NCBI RefSeq assembly: GCF_014197755.1
Contig: NZ_JACIGE010000002.1
Location: 310,001 to 374,000, forward strand
Direction of reading: 5' to 3'
DNA: 64,000 nt
Origin: Rhodocyclus tenuis
GTDB lineage: Bacteria > Pseudomonadota > Gammaproteobacteria > Burkholderiales > Rhodocyclaceae
Shown here: in pieces, positions 1 to 8,044 of the stretch
How positions within the stretch are numbered: position 1 is the stretch's first letter
How the letters are laid out: each line of letters begins with the position of its first letter
The notes under the pieces: model-generated
The model's database searches: none
What the model was told of the DNA's origin: nothing
The model's input: the letters and a program-made list of their open reading frames with translations, nothing else
Translations under genes and position numbers: made by a program

Positions 1-1094
1 CCGCGCTTGCCGAGATCAAGGTCGGCGTGATCACCTCGTCGACCGGCCCGGTCGCCGTCGTCGGCATTCCGCAGAAGAACACCGCAGCGATGCTGCCGAC
101 CGAAATCGGCGGTCAGAAGATCGACTACATCCTGCTCGACGACGCCTCCGACCCGACCAACGCCGTCACCAACCTGAAGAAGCTGCTCAGCGAGCAGAAG
201 GTCGATGCGCTGATCGGACCGTCGTCGACGCCGGCGGCGACGGCGATGCTCGACTTTGTCGCCGAAGCGAAGACGCCGCTGCTGACGACGGTCGGCTCGT
301 CGTCGCTGGTGCTGCCGATGGACGAGAAGCGCCGCTGGGTGTTCAAGACGACGCAGAACGACAGCCTCATCGCCGAAGCGGTGGTCGCGCACATGCACGC
401 CAACGGCATCCGCACGCTCGGCTTCATCGGCTTCAACGATCCCTACGGCGAAAACTGGTACAAGGTGTTCGCGCCGATGGCCGAAAAGGCCGGCATCCGC
501 ATCGTCGCCAGCGAGCGCTACACGCGCACCGATCCGTCGGTCACCGGCCAGGTGCTGAAGCTGCTCACCGCGCGTCCCGACGCGGTGTTCGTCGCCGCTG
601 CCGGCGGCCCGGCGGTGCTGCCGCAGCAGGCGCTCGCCGACAAGGGCTACAAGGGCAAGATCTACCAGACGCACGGCGCGGCGACCAACGACTTCATCCG
701 CCTCGGCGGCGCCAAGGTCGAAGGCACGCTGATGGCCGGCGGCCCGATGCTCGTTGCCGACGATCTGCCGGCGAGCAACCCGATCAAGGCCGTCGCGCAG
801 AACTACATCAAGCTCTACGAAGCGAAGTACGGCGCCGGCACCACCTCGACCTTCGGCGCCAACACCTGGGATGCCGGCCTGCTGCTGCAGAAGACGATCC
901 CGGAAGCGCTGAAGAAGGCCAAGCCCGGTACGCCCGAGTTCCGCGCCGCACTGCGCGACGCGCTCGAGCAGGCCAAGGAAGTCGTCGGCGCGCAGGGCGT
1001 GTTCACGATGAGCCCGCAGAACCACAACGGCATGGATGCGCGTGCGCGGGTGATGATGACGGTCAAGGACGGGCGCTGGACCGCGTTGCCGTGA
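1..1094 (+). CDS. ABC transporter periplasmic substrate-binding protein, branched-chain amino acid type (5' end outside window)
   Basis: The reading frame is already open at base 3 (ALAEIKVGVITSSTGP...), so the start and most of the signal peptide lie upstream; the GTG at 27 is an internal Val codon. The protein has the type I periplasmic-binding fold of LivK-like receptors: an N-terminal beta strand opening onto a STGPVA loop, the GPSSTPAATAM segment that contacts ligand, and a second lobe with FIGFNDPYGENW. It would capture an amino or aromatic acid in the periplasm for a Liv-type permease not in this window. It converges on iorAB-paaK, which suggests an aryl-acid or aromatic/branched amino acid ligand; that is inference. 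The stop overlaps the next gene by 4 bp. Confidence 0.85.
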   Translation, partial: ALAEIKVGVITSSTGPVAVVGIPQKNTAAMLPTEIGGQKIDYILLDDASDPTNAVTNLKKLLSEQKVDALIGPSSTPAATAMLDFVAEAKTPLLTTVGSSSLVLPMDEKRRWVFKTTQNDSLIAEAVVAHMHANGIRTLGFIGFNDPYGENWYKVFAPMAEKAGIRIVASERYTRTDPSVTGQVLKLLTARPDAVFVAAAGGPAVLPQQALADKGYKGKIYQTHGAATNDFIRLGGAKVEGTLMAGGPMLVADDLPASNPIKAVAQNYIKLYEAKYGAGTTSTFGANTWDAGLLLQKTIPEALKKAKPGTPEFRAALRDALEQAKEVVGAQGVFTMSPQNHNGMDARARVMMTVKDGRWTALP

Positions 1095-1339
1095 GCGGCA
1101 TCGAGCACTACGTCGAGGAACTGGCGCAGATCGACCGCGAGATCGAGCATTACGCGGCGATCTGCGGCGTCGACCTCGCCGACCACGACGCGGTCAAGCG
1201 CTGCCTGAAACAGCCGCATGGCGACTGGGCCGACGACAAGGCGCGCGCCTCGCTGCACGGACTGCTCGTGCTGCGCATCAAGGTCGAAGGCGAAATGATC
1301 GCCGAGGGCCTCGTCCCGCGCGAGCTGAACGGCTGGTAG
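1091..1339 (+). CDS. Small hypothetical protein translationally coupled to the ABC binding protein
   Basis: The 82-residue product starts at a GTG that overlaps the stop of the preceding gene (GTGA), so coupling is likely. It is acidic and mostly helical, with no signal peptide, membrane segment or cysteine motif. A short heptad-like stretch (VEELAQIDREIEHYAAI) near residues 8-24 could form a helix pair. I do not recognise the family. Position alone suggests co-expression with the solute receptor. It is followed after 24 bp by an inverted repeat that probably ends the transcript. Confidence 0.6.
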   Translation: MSGIEHYVEELAQIDREIEHYAAICGVDLADHDAVKRCLKQPHGDWADDKARASLHGLLVLRIKVEGEMIAEGLVPRELNGW

Positions 1340-1363
1340 CCCGCCAGGGCTGCGCAGGAAACA

Positions 1364-1399
1364 ACAAGGGCCGCCTCCCTCCGTGGAAGCGGCCCTTGT
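1364..1399. terminator. Hairpin between convergent genes (probable bidirectional terminator)
   Basis: A perfect 11-bp inverted repeat (ACAAGGGCCGC at 1364-1374, GCGGCCCTTGT at 1389-1399) with a 14-nt loop sits between the convergent binding-protein operon and paaK. There is no clear U tract, so termination is inferred from position and stem strength. Confidence 0.6.
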
Positions 1400-1443
1400 G
1401 CGTTCACGCCCGGCCCGCTGCGAGCGAGTCGGGCGGCAACAAG

Positions 1444-2688
1444 CTAGTAGCGGTTATCGAACACGCGGTTGGTCTTCTTCTCGCTGCGTGGCAACTCGCC
1501 GATGGCGACCGCCTTCGGCACAACGGTCAGGCCGATGCGCGTCTTGCAGCGCTGGCGCACCGCCGCCTCGACGCCTTCGCGGTGCGTGCCGGCGACCGTT
1601 TCAAAAAACACGGTCATCACGTCGTGGCCTTCGATGTGGTCGATCATGATCTGGAATTCGCTGCTGGCGCCCTCGACCTCGTGCAGTACCTCGTCGATCA
1701 GCGCCGGGAAGATGACGACGCCCTTCACCTTCACCATGTCGTCGGTGCGACCCATGATCGTGTCGATGCGCGGAAAGGCCGAGCCGCAGGCGCACGGGCC
1801 GGGGATGAAGCGCGTCAGGTCGTGCGTGCGGTAGCGGATCAGCGGCGCGCCCTGCTTACGCAGCGTGGTGATCACCAGTTCGCCGAGCTCGCCCTCGGCG
1901 ACATGCTTGCCGGTGTGCTGGTCGATGATCTCGAAATAGACGAAATCGTCCCAGTAGTGCATGCCGCAGGCGTGCTCGCACGAAATGCCGATGCCGGGAC
2001 CGTAGATTTCGGTCAGCCCGTAGATGTCGTAAAGCTCGACGCCGAGCTCGCGCGCGATGCGGCTGCGCATCTCCTCGCCCCAGCGCTCGGAACCGATGAC
2101 ACCCTTGCGCAAGTGCATGCGCTCGCGGATGCCGCGGCGCTGGATTTCCTCGGCCAAGAGCAGCGCGTACGACGAGGTCGCGCAGAGCACCGTGCTCTTC
2201 AGGTCGATCATCATCTGCAGCTGGCGGTCGGTATTGCCCGGCCCCATCGGCACGGCCATCGCGCCGAGGCGCTCGGCGCCGGCCTGGAAGCCGATGCCGG
2301 CGGTCCACAGCCCGTAACCCGGCGTGATCTGGATGCGGTCGGTGTTGGTGATGCCGGCCATTGCGTAGCAGCGCGCGAACATCTCGGCCCAGTCCTCGAC
2401 GTCCTGCCGAGTGTAGGGAATGATCACCGGCGTGCCGGTCGTTCCCGACGACGAGTGGATGCGCACGACTTCCTCGTCAGGAACCGCCTGCAGGCCGAGC
2501 GGGTAGGCGTCGCGCAGGTCGGCCTTTTCGGTGAAGGGCAGCTGTTCGAACTGTTCCCAGCTCTGGATCGCCGAAAGATCGATGCCGGCGTACTTGGCGC
2601 GGTAGAAGGCGCTGCGCTGGTCGAGGCCCGCGAGCAGGCGGGTGATCGCAGCGAGCTGCGCCGGCTTCTGGAAAGTGGATTGACTCAT
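1444..2688 (-). CDS. paaK: Phenylacetate-CoA ligase (AMP-forming)
   Basis: It activates phenylacetate (or a related aryl-acetate) to the CoA thioester with ATP, giving AMP and PPi, in the cytoplasm. The 414 residues are close to the family norm of about 430. The adenylate-forming P-loop SSSGTTGTP lies at 79-87, the YGLTE motif at 223-227, and the C-terminal domain carries the GRTDDMVKVKG hinge typical of PaaK. It is the last gene of iorA-iorB-paaK, 37 bp after iorB. In this arrangement it would convert the aryl-acetate or aryl-acetyl product of aryl-pyruvate oxidation, as in anaerobic phenylalanine degradation. Close paralogues act on indoleacetate or hydroxyphenylacetate, so the exact substrate is not settled. 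Confidence 0.9.
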   Translation of the reverse strand: MSQSTFQKPAQLAAITRLLAGLDQRSAFYRAKYAGIDLSAIQSWEQFEQLPFTEKADLRDAYPLGLQAVPDEEVVRIHSSSGTTGTPVIIPYTRQDVEDWAEMFARCYAMAGITNTDRIQITPGYGLWTAGIGFQAGAERLGAMAVPMGPGNTDRQLQMMIDLKSTVLCATSSYALLLAEEIQRRGIRERMHLRKGVIGSERWGEEMRSRIARELGVELYDIYGLTEIYGPGIGISCEHACGMHYWDDFVYFEIIDQHTGKHVAEGELGELVITTLRKQGAPLIRYRTHDLTRFIPGPCACGSAFPRIDTIMGRTDDMVKVKGVVIFPALIDEVLHEVEGASSEFQIMIDHIEGHDVMTVFFETVAGTHREGVEAAVRQRCKTRIGLTVVPKAVAIGELPRSEKKTNRVFDNRY

Positions 2689-2725
2689 TGCTGCAGACCC
2701 TTCGCTGCTACGCGCCGCGGCGCAT

Positions 2726-3313
2726 TCATGCCCGGGCGCCCGCGTGCAGCGCCCTGATATTCAAGTCGACGAACTTCGGCCGCACCGTGGCGCGGATGGC
2801 GGCTTCCAGCTGCTCGAGCGTGAAGTCGAGCGCACCGGCAGCGGCGGCCGCGCCGAGCAGGACGACGTTGAGCGCCTTGAGTGAGCCGATTTCGGCACAG
2901 AGCGCGTCGCCATCGACGACCACCAGCCTTGCGCCGCAGTCGCGCAGACGCCCGAGCATTGCCTCGCCGCTGTATTCGGTGCGCGTCAGCGCCGCCGACG
3001 CCGGCGCCACCGTTTGCGCGTTGCTGACGATGCAGCCGCCGGGACGCAGGTAGCGCAGGCAGCGCACCGCCTCGCCCGGCTCGAAACCGATCAGCGTGTC
3101 GGCGCTGCCCGGCGTCAGCACCGGCGAGGCGATCGCCGAATCGGAAACGCGCACGTGGCTGACCACCGAACCGCCGCGCTGCGCCATGCCGATCGTTTCC
3201 GAGGTGCGTACCGCGAGGCCAGCGTCCATCGCCGCGCGCGCGACGAGCTTGGAAGCGAGCACGGTGCCCTGACCGCCGACGCCGGCGATCATGATGTTGC
3301 GCTTGAGGCTCAT
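2726..3313 (-). CDS. iorB: Indolepyruvate oxidoreductase subunit beta
   Basis: This is the gamma-domain-type subunit of the two-subunit, thiamine-diphosphate-dependent 2-oxoacid:ferredoxin oxidoreductase that decarboxylates aryl-pyruvates to aryl-acetyl-CoA. The 195-residue protein begins MSLKRNIMIAGVGGQGT, with the conserved GVGGQG loop, followed by ETIGMAQRGGSVVSHVR, the family signature that contacts subunit alpha. The ATG overlaps the iorA stop (ATGA), which fixes the start and implies coupled translation at equal dose. It has no iron-sulfur motif, as expected for this subunit. Confidence 0.9.
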   Translation of the reverse strand: MSLKRNIMIAGVGGQGTVLASKLVARAAMDAGLAVRTSETIGMAQRGGSVVSHVRVSDSAIASPVLTPGSADTLIGFEPGEAVRCLRYLRPGGCIVSNAQTVAPASAALTRTEYSGEAMLGRLRDCGARLVVVDGDALCAEIGSLKALNVVLLGAAAAAGALDFTLEQLEAAIRATVRPKFVDLNIRALHAGARA

Positions 3314-5163
3314 GGCTGCACCTCGCCGGTAGTTTCGGCAGTGACGGTGCTGATCGCGTCGAACGGACACATCTGCAGGCAGATGTCGCAGCCGTAGCAC
3401 AGCGCCGGGTCGATCGAGGCCTTGCCGTCGACGCTCATGATCGCGGGGCAGCCAAGCTGGTTGAAGCAGATCTTGCACTTGCACTTCTCGGCGTCGACGG
3501 TATAGGTGACGCCCGGCGGCGCGACGTGGATGCACGGCGCCTTGAAGATCAGCGCCGCAACACCGTCGGCCGCGGCGTCGGCCGCACGCAGCACGGCGGC
3601 CTGCGCGGCTTCGAGCTGCAGCGGATCGCAGGTTTCGACGTGCTTGACGCCGACGGCCTGCAGCACGGTCGCGATGTCGATCTTGTCGGCGATCTCGCCC
3701 ATCATCGTGTCGCCGGTGCCGGGATGCGGCTGGCAGCCGGTCATCGCGGTGGTCGAGTTGTCGAGAACGACGACGACGATGTTGGTCTGGTTGTACACGG
3801 CGTTGATCACGCCGGGGATGCCGGTGTGGAAGAAGGTCGAATCGCCGATGAAGGCGAAGTGCACCGCGTCCGGCTCGACCACCTGCAGGCCCTGCGCGAC
3901 GGTGATGCCGGCGCCCATGCACAGGCAGGTATCGACCATGTCGAGCGGCTTGGCGTTGCCGAGCGTGTAACAGCCGATGTCGCCGCAGAAGACCGACTTG
4001 CGCTTGCGCATCGCGCGCTTGACGGCGAGGAAGGAAGCGCGGTGCGGACAGCCGGCACAGAGCACCGGCGGGCGCACCGGCGGTTCGGCCGCGCCCTCGG
4101 GCGCCGCGGCACAGTGGGCGGCAGGCGCCACCGGCAGGCCGAAAAAGCCGGCCAGCGCGCGCGTCACCGAATCGACGGTGTTTTCGCCGGCCACCTGAAT
4201 GTGGCCGCTGCCCTTGCCGAGCACGTCCACCGGCAGGTGCTGCTCGCCGGCCAGGCGCTGCAGCTCGCGCTCGATCACCGGATCGAGCTCCTCGACGACG
4301 AGAACGCGCTCGACGCCCTCAAGGAATTCACGCGCCAGACGCTTGGGGAAAGGATGCGGCGTCGCCACGCGCAGCAGCTTGTGCGCCGGCACGGCATCGC
4401 CGAGCGCGGCCAGCGCCTCGGCGATGTAAGCGCTGCTGATGCCGTGCGTGGCGATGGCCAGCGTGCCTTCGCCGGAAAGCGAGTTGCGCGGATACGACGA
4501 GAATTCCTCGCCGATCACCGGCAGCTGCTGCTCGATGCGGATGTGGTTCTCGTAGGAGAGGCGCGGGAAGATCACCCACTTGGGGTCCTTGACGAAGCTG
4601 GCTGGCGCGCGCGGCCGCAACGTCTCGCTGATGGCCACCGGCGCGTTGCCGTGGCAGACGCGCGTCGTCGGGCGGAAGATCACCGGTGTGCCGTAGCGCT
4701 CGGACAGGTCGAAGGCGTCGGCCATCATCGCGTACGCCTCTTCCGGCGACGCCGGGTCGAACACCGGCAGCTTGGCGAACAAGGCGAAGGTGCGCGTGTC
4801 CTGCTCGGTCTGCGACGAAATCGGGCCGGGATCGTCGGCAACGACGATGACCATGCCGCCCTTGACGCCGATGTAGGCGAGGCTCAGCAGCGGATCGGCG
4901 GCAACGTTGAGGCCGACCTGCTTCATGGTGACCATCGTCCGCGCGCCGGCATACGAGGCGCCGGCGGCAACTTCCAACGCCACCTTTTCGTTCACCGACC
5001 ACTCGACGTGGATGCCGCCCGGATTGCGCTTCGACACCGTCAGCAGGATCTCGCTCGACGGCGTGCCTGGATAGCCGGTCACCACCCCCACCCCCGCAGC
5101 GATGGCGCCCAGCGCGATCGCCTCGTTACCCATCACAAACTCGGTTGCCACTCTCTGAGCCAC
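3310..5163 (-). CDS. iorA: Indolepyruvate oxidoreductase subunit alpha (TPP and 2x[4Fe-4S])
   Basis: This is the catalytic subunit for oxidative decarboxylation of aryl-pyruvates. The N-terminal pyrimidine-binding domain starts GNEAIALGAIAAGVGVVTGYPGTPSSE. The TPP/Mg domain carries GDSTFFHTGIPG and LDNSTTAMTG. The C-terminal ferredoxin domain from about residue 556 has two cysteine clusters: CKCKICFNQLGC, then CYGCDICLQMCP. The 617 residues match the family. The start is uncertain: the GTG at 5163 gives MAQRVATEFVMGNEA and has no well-spaced ribosome site, while an in-frame ATG ten codons in (5133) is also plausible. It is the first gene of the operon and has a TATAAT box about 70 bp upstream. 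Confidence 0.93.
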   Translation of the reverse strand: MAQRVATEFVMGNEAIALGAIAAGVGVVTGYPGTPSSEILLTVSKRNPGGIHVEWSVNEKVALEVAAGASYAGARTMVTMKQVGLNVAADPLLSLAYIGVKGGMVIVVADDPGPISSQTEQDTRTFALFAKLPVFDPASPEEAYAMMADAFDLSERYGTPVIFRPTTRVCHGNAPVAISETLRPRAPASFVKDPKWVIFPRLSYENHIRIEQQLPVIGEEFSSYPRNSLSGEGTLAIATHGISSAYIAEALAALGDAVPAHKLLRVATPHPFPKRLAREFLEGVERVLVVEELDPVIERELQRLAGEQHLPVDVLGKGSGHIQVAGENTVDSVTRALAGFFGLPVAPAAHCAAAPEGAAEPPVRPPVLCAGCPHRASFLAVKRAMRKRKSVFCGDIGCYTLGNAKPLDMVDTCLCMGAGITVAQGLQVVEPDAVHFAFIGDSTFFHTGIPGVINAVYNQTNIVVVVLDNSTTAMTGCQPHPGTGDTMMGEIADKIDIATVLQAVGVKHVETCDPLQLEAAQAAVLRAADAAADGVAALIFKAPCIHVAPPGVTYTVDAEKCKCKICFNQLGCPAIMSVDGKASIDPALCYGCDICLQMCPFDAISTVTAETTGEVQP

Positions 5164-5225
5164 TCCAAAGGGTTCGGTTGCCGGCCGGCGCCCAATGGGG
5201 CGAAATCCGGGCGGAGCTTTTTGCA

Positions 5226-5248
5226 GCCGGCGATTATATAACGCCGGC
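5226..5248 (-). promoter_or_regulatory. Putative promoter -10 box inside an inverted repeat upstream of iorA
   Basis: Read on the minus strand, a consensus TATAAT occupies 5238-5233. It lies within the 9-nt spacer of a perfect inverted repeat (GCCGGCG at 5226-5232, CGCCGGC at 5242-5248). No good -35 hexamer is visible at the usual distance, which fits an activator-dependent or repressor-covered promoter. The operator role is inference. Confidence 0.45.
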
Positions 5249-5343
5249 GGGGGGGGCTAGGGCGGTGGTTGGAGCGGGCACGCTGCGGCTCGGTGCCCCT
5301 CAGTGCGGAACGTCCGCCTTCCAGCCACGAAGGAGAAATGCCA

Positions 5344-5580
5344 ATGCTCGTTACCCGCGGCAAAACCGCCATCAACTTATGCGAGATGACTTTTCTGGCA
5401 GAGTCGAGTACGCTTTCACAGCAAAAGTTCTCAGTCGAAATACGCATGGCCGACGCGCCAGCCTTAAAACTGCGAAGGGTTTTCCGCACACCTGACCCAA
5501 CGGGCGAGGGCAGAGTTTTTTTAGCGATGATTCTATTACCCCCATCCTTAGTCGTAATTCCAATTACGCCAATTGTCTGA
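5344..5580 (+). CDS. Possible small hypothetical protein at the edge of the AT-rich island
   Basis: The 78-codon frame has a good ribosome site (AAGGAG at 5330-5335, 8 nt before the ATG). An earlier ATG at 5338 is too close to that site. The C-terminus is hydrophobic (VFLAMILLPPSLVVIPITPIV region, about residues 58-78) and could be one membrane segment; the rest has no motif I know. Codon use is mixed and spans the change from GC-rich to AT-rich DNA, so this may be chance. Apart from this frame I see no gene between the iorA promoter and 5721. Confidence 0.25.
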   Translation: MLVTRGKTAINLCEMTFLAESSTLSQQKFSVEIRMADAPALKLRRVFRTPDPTGEGRVFLAMILLPPSLVVIPITPIV

Positions 5581-5721
5581 GAACGTTAATTTTTGCGCAG
5601 ATCACATACAGCTATGAGATGGAGCACCTCTTCTTTTGAGTCCACTTGAAGTTGTGCACTCACAACAGTAGCTCAGTAGCCAGTTCAGCTTATATTTACG
5701 CCAGCCGGGAGCTTAGAGAGC

Positions 5722-5907
5722 ATGAAAAAGTACAGAGTAACGATCAAATATGGCAACCCAGGCAAGGTGCCAAATTCAACCCAAAACATTACGGTAGAGG
5801 CGGAAGATGAAACCACTGCAAGGCTTATAGCTCCAAACAAGTTTAGGAGCAGCAACGCCGCATATATAAACAAAGAAGCAATGGTCGTAAAGATCGAAAA
5901 AATCTAG
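5722..5907 (+). CDS. Small conserved-looking hypothetical protein (61 aa)
   Basis: The product starts MKKYRVTIKYGNPGKV, is lysine-rich, and contains a beta-alpha pattern (KYRVTIKYG, then ITVEAEDETTARLIA, then MVVKIEKI) like a tiny alpha/beta fold with a central helix. No signal peptide, cysteine or membrane segment is present. A purine-rich stretch (TTAGAGAG) ends just before the ATG. Its base composition is clearly lower in GC than the flanking chromosome, as for the TIR genes that follow, so it probably arrived with them. Function unknown. Confidence 0.6.
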   Translation: MKKYRVTIKYGNPGKVPNSTQNITVEAEDETTARLIAPNKFRSSNAAYINKEAMVVKIEKI

Positions 5908-5913
5908 GCCGCC

Positions 5914-6207
5914 ATGACGAATATTATAGAGGACCAACCCATCATTTCCGAACCTATCGCGGCAATCCGCTACAGTCCAGTGCGCCAAAAATCTCGGAAA
6001 GATCTCCATCTCCTCGATAGAAAGCTACTCACTTCAGCCTGTAGAGACTACGGTATCGCTATACAGAACCCACCCGGAGGCCTCCTTTGCCCGGACACTG
6101 GGCATAAGTAGACTTCCTGTACATTCTGGATCGAAGGGGCATATATCGCCAAGCTCATAGCAAGCCATCCCGAGCGCTATGAGGCAGCAAGCAGAGCACA
6201 GAAATAG
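5914..6207 (+). pseudogene. Possible decayed reading frame with internal TAG
   Basis: An ATG frame of 65 codons (MTNIIEDQPIISEPI...) stops at a TAG (6109-6111). The same frame then stays open for 31 more codons with protein-like sequence (FWIEGAYIAKLIASHPERY) to a second TAG. One in-frame stop would explain both halves, so this may be a disrupted gene of about 97 codons. There is no clear ribosome site and no recognisable family. The rest of the gap to 6342 holds no gene I can support. Confidence 0.25.
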
Positions 6208-6342
6208 TCTCGGCGCTATCGAAACCGAACCCATAGCTCAAGCCGACTACCGCAGGAACTGCCTCCGTGGGCAGCGTCGCTCAAATGTTAGCGGGCAATA
6301 CCCGCCCTACAGCGCCTATACAAATGATTTTTTAGGAAAACC

Positions 6343-7203
6343 ATGCAGATTTTCATTTCTTGGTCCGGCGAACGTAGTCGGCAAATCGGGGAGGCATTCC
6401 GGCACTGGTTGCCTGACGTCATTCAGTCTGTACGCCCCTACTTCACCCCCGATGACATTACCAAAGGCCAGCGCTGGGCCGCGGAGATCGCGGACAAGCT
6501 CCAAAATAGCCAGTTTGGCCTTTTCTGCATCACAAGCGAAAATCTTACTGCGCCATGGCTACTTTTCGAAGCCGGCGCGGTATCCAAAGACACCAAAACC
6601 GGGAAAGTTTTTCCTTTGTTGTTTGGCGTCGAGTCAGCGCAACTGTCTGGGCCATTGCTTCAGTTTCAGGCAACGCCTTACTCGCGCGAAGAGGTATTTA
6701 AGTTCTTAGGGGCGGTAAACACCGAGACAAGCCTCCCGCTTTCCGACATTCAACTGGAGCGCGCATTCGATCGATGCTGGCAAGAACTCGATGAAAAAGT
6801 CCAGGCAGTTCTTTCCTCAGATGCGCGAGAAGCAACTCGGAAACCCAGAAATATCGAGGAAATGATTGAAGAGACTCTAGGTATTGTGCGCACCCTCAGT
6901 TCAAATCAAGTTGGGCATTCTGAGGATGATTCGCTTAATCACTGGATCGTTTGCCTGCAGAGCACGATCGATTACACGGCCGATACCCTGAGAGTTTCCG
7001 AGGGCGCAGAACAATTTGCAGTCCTTGACCTACTCAGACGCACGCAGACTTACGCGAAGCTCGTATTCAATTTAGTCACTCCCAAGCTCAAGTCCAGCAG
7101 GGTCGGCACTAGCTACACGGTCCAAGCTAACAAAGTTCTCGCACAGCTTGAGAAGCGCATCGAGAAATTAGAATCCACGCTTGATGACGAAATTCCATTT
7201 TAA
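6343..7203 (+). CDS. TIR-domain protein with helical C-terminal region (candidate NAD+-processing defence protein)
   Basis: The first ~115 residues form a TIR fold: MQIFISWSGERS (strand A and box 1), then GLFCITSENLTAPWLLFEAGA, where W72 and E75 match the tryptophan and catalytic glutamate of bacterial TIR NADases. The ISWSG...FEAGA variant with a downstream GPLLQFQAT segment belongs to a bacterial stand-alone TIR group. Residues ~150-286 are predicted mostly helical, ending in a coiled-coil-like ANKVLAQLEKRIEKLESTL. There is no signal peptide or membrane segment. By family knowledge, bacterial TIR domains cleave NAD+ or make cyclic-ADP-ribose signals. GC content is well below the flanks. A second TIR gene follows after 143 bp on the same strand. 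Confidence 0.8.
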   Translation: MQIFISWSGERSRQIGEAFRHWLPDVIQSVRPYFTPDDITKGQRWAAEIADKLQNSQFGLFCITSENLTAPWLLFEAGAVSKDTKTGKVFPLLFGVESAQLSGPLLQFQATPYSREEVFKFLGAVNTETSLPLSDIQLERAFDRCWQELDEKVQAVLSSDAREATRKPRNIEEMIEETLGIVRTLSSNQVGHSEDDSLNHWIVCLQSTIDYTADTLRVSEGAEQFAVLDLLRRTQTYAKLVFNLVTPKLKSSRVGTSYTVQANKVLAQLEKRIEKLESTLDDEIPF

Positions 7204-7346
7204 CGGTTCGCTGCCTATCCAAACACAACCTAGCACTACAGTCCGAAAAAACACCCAACAAGCTACGCTTATTGGCCATCTCCGCGCTTCGTACCCCAAC
7301 CGCTGCTCTCTCCCACGCCAGGCATCACAATTGGATTATTGCCTTC

Positions 7347-7826
7347 ATGTTTAAAGTATTCATCAGCTACTCGACACACGACCTCAAAAATGTTTCGGAG
7401 TTGCAGCAATCCCTTTTCGGAACAGGTGTTGAAGTTTTTGTCGCTGAGCATTCTGTTATCGCAAGCCAGTCATTATCGGAAACGATTTCTTCCGCCATTG
7501 CAGCGTGTGACCTGTTTGTCCTTCTTTGGAGTGCCAACGCAAAAGCCTCGGAGTGGGTGCCTCAGGAAATCGGCAAAGCGCACTCACTTCACAAAGCAAT
7601 TCTCCCACTTGTTCTCGATGATGGCTTATCCCTGCCCGGTTTCATTAGCGACTTGAAATATCTCCCCGTCTTCCGAGATCCTCAAGCCGCTATGGCGCAA
7701 GCTCAAGAGTTCATACTCAAACAGTTTCAAGCCAAACAAGCAGCAGCGCGCCAAAAGGAAGAAGAGAAAACTCGCAATTTGCTTGTCCTTGGAGGGCTTG
7801 CGCTTTGGTTATTCAGCCAAAAGTGA
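7347..7826 (+). CDS. TIR-domain protein with hydrophobic C-terminal tail
   Basis: The 159-residue protein starts at the ATG giving MFKVFISYSTHDLKNV, which places strand A at the N-terminus as in other TIR proteins; an upstream in-frame ATG at 7272 would add 25 unconserved residues. Box 1 (FISYSTHD), the DLFVLLWSANAKASEWVPQEIGKA helix-C region with candidate catalytic E74, and PLVLDDG are visible. After a charged linker (KQAAARQKEEEKTRN) the protein ends in LLVLGGLALWLF, a short hydrophobic stretch that could be a tail anchor. It resembles Thoeris ThsB-type single-domain TIRs in size, but no ThsA (SIR2-SLOG or macro) gene is next to it. It is paired with the upstream TIR gene. Confidence 0.8.
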   Translation: MFKVFISYSTHDLKNVSELQQSLFGTGVEVFVAEHSVIASQSLSETISSAIAACDLFVLLWSANAKASEWVPQEIGKAHSLHKAILPLVLDDGLSLPGFISDLKYLPVFRDPQAAMAQAQEFILKQFQAKQAAARQKEEEKTRNLLVLGGLALWLFSQK

Positions 7827-8012
7827 TACCGAACCTATCATTCAACCCACTGCCGCCAAGGCCGCCAATTGCGACATTGATCGTACACATGCCACTGAAA
7901 GCCAAGAACGTCCGCTGATTCCAACGCGGCTGATAGCGGCTACATTTATGGTTTTCGGAGCCGCCCCTCCCGGACGAAAACCCGCGCTCCTGCCAGATAT
8001 CGAGCAGAGAAC

Positions 8013-8044
8013 AAAAAAGCCAACCCGAATCGGTTGGCTTTTTT
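8013..8044. terminator. Strong intrinsic terminator (bidirectional)
   Basis: The 7-bp stem GCCAACC/GGTTGGC (8019-8025 and 8032-8038) is flanked by A6 and T6, so it works on both strands. It lies 33 bp past the 3' end of the minus-strand tRNA-Gly and ends the island on the plus strand. The ~190 bases between the second TIR gene and this site hold no gene I can support. Confidence 0.85.

Noticed and set aside
3526-5241. 571-codon open frame antisense to iorA
   Set aside because: Shadow of iorA with no ribosome site and no motif.
6034-6234. Minus-strand 66-codon frame with a hydrophobic cysteine-rich start
   Set aside because: No ribosome site, no family, and it overlaps the decayed plus-strand frame; probably chance.
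7272-7346. 25-residue N-terminal extension of the second TIR protein
   Set aside because: It would precede strand A of the TIR fold, has no ribosome site, and the ATG at 7347 gives the canonical start.
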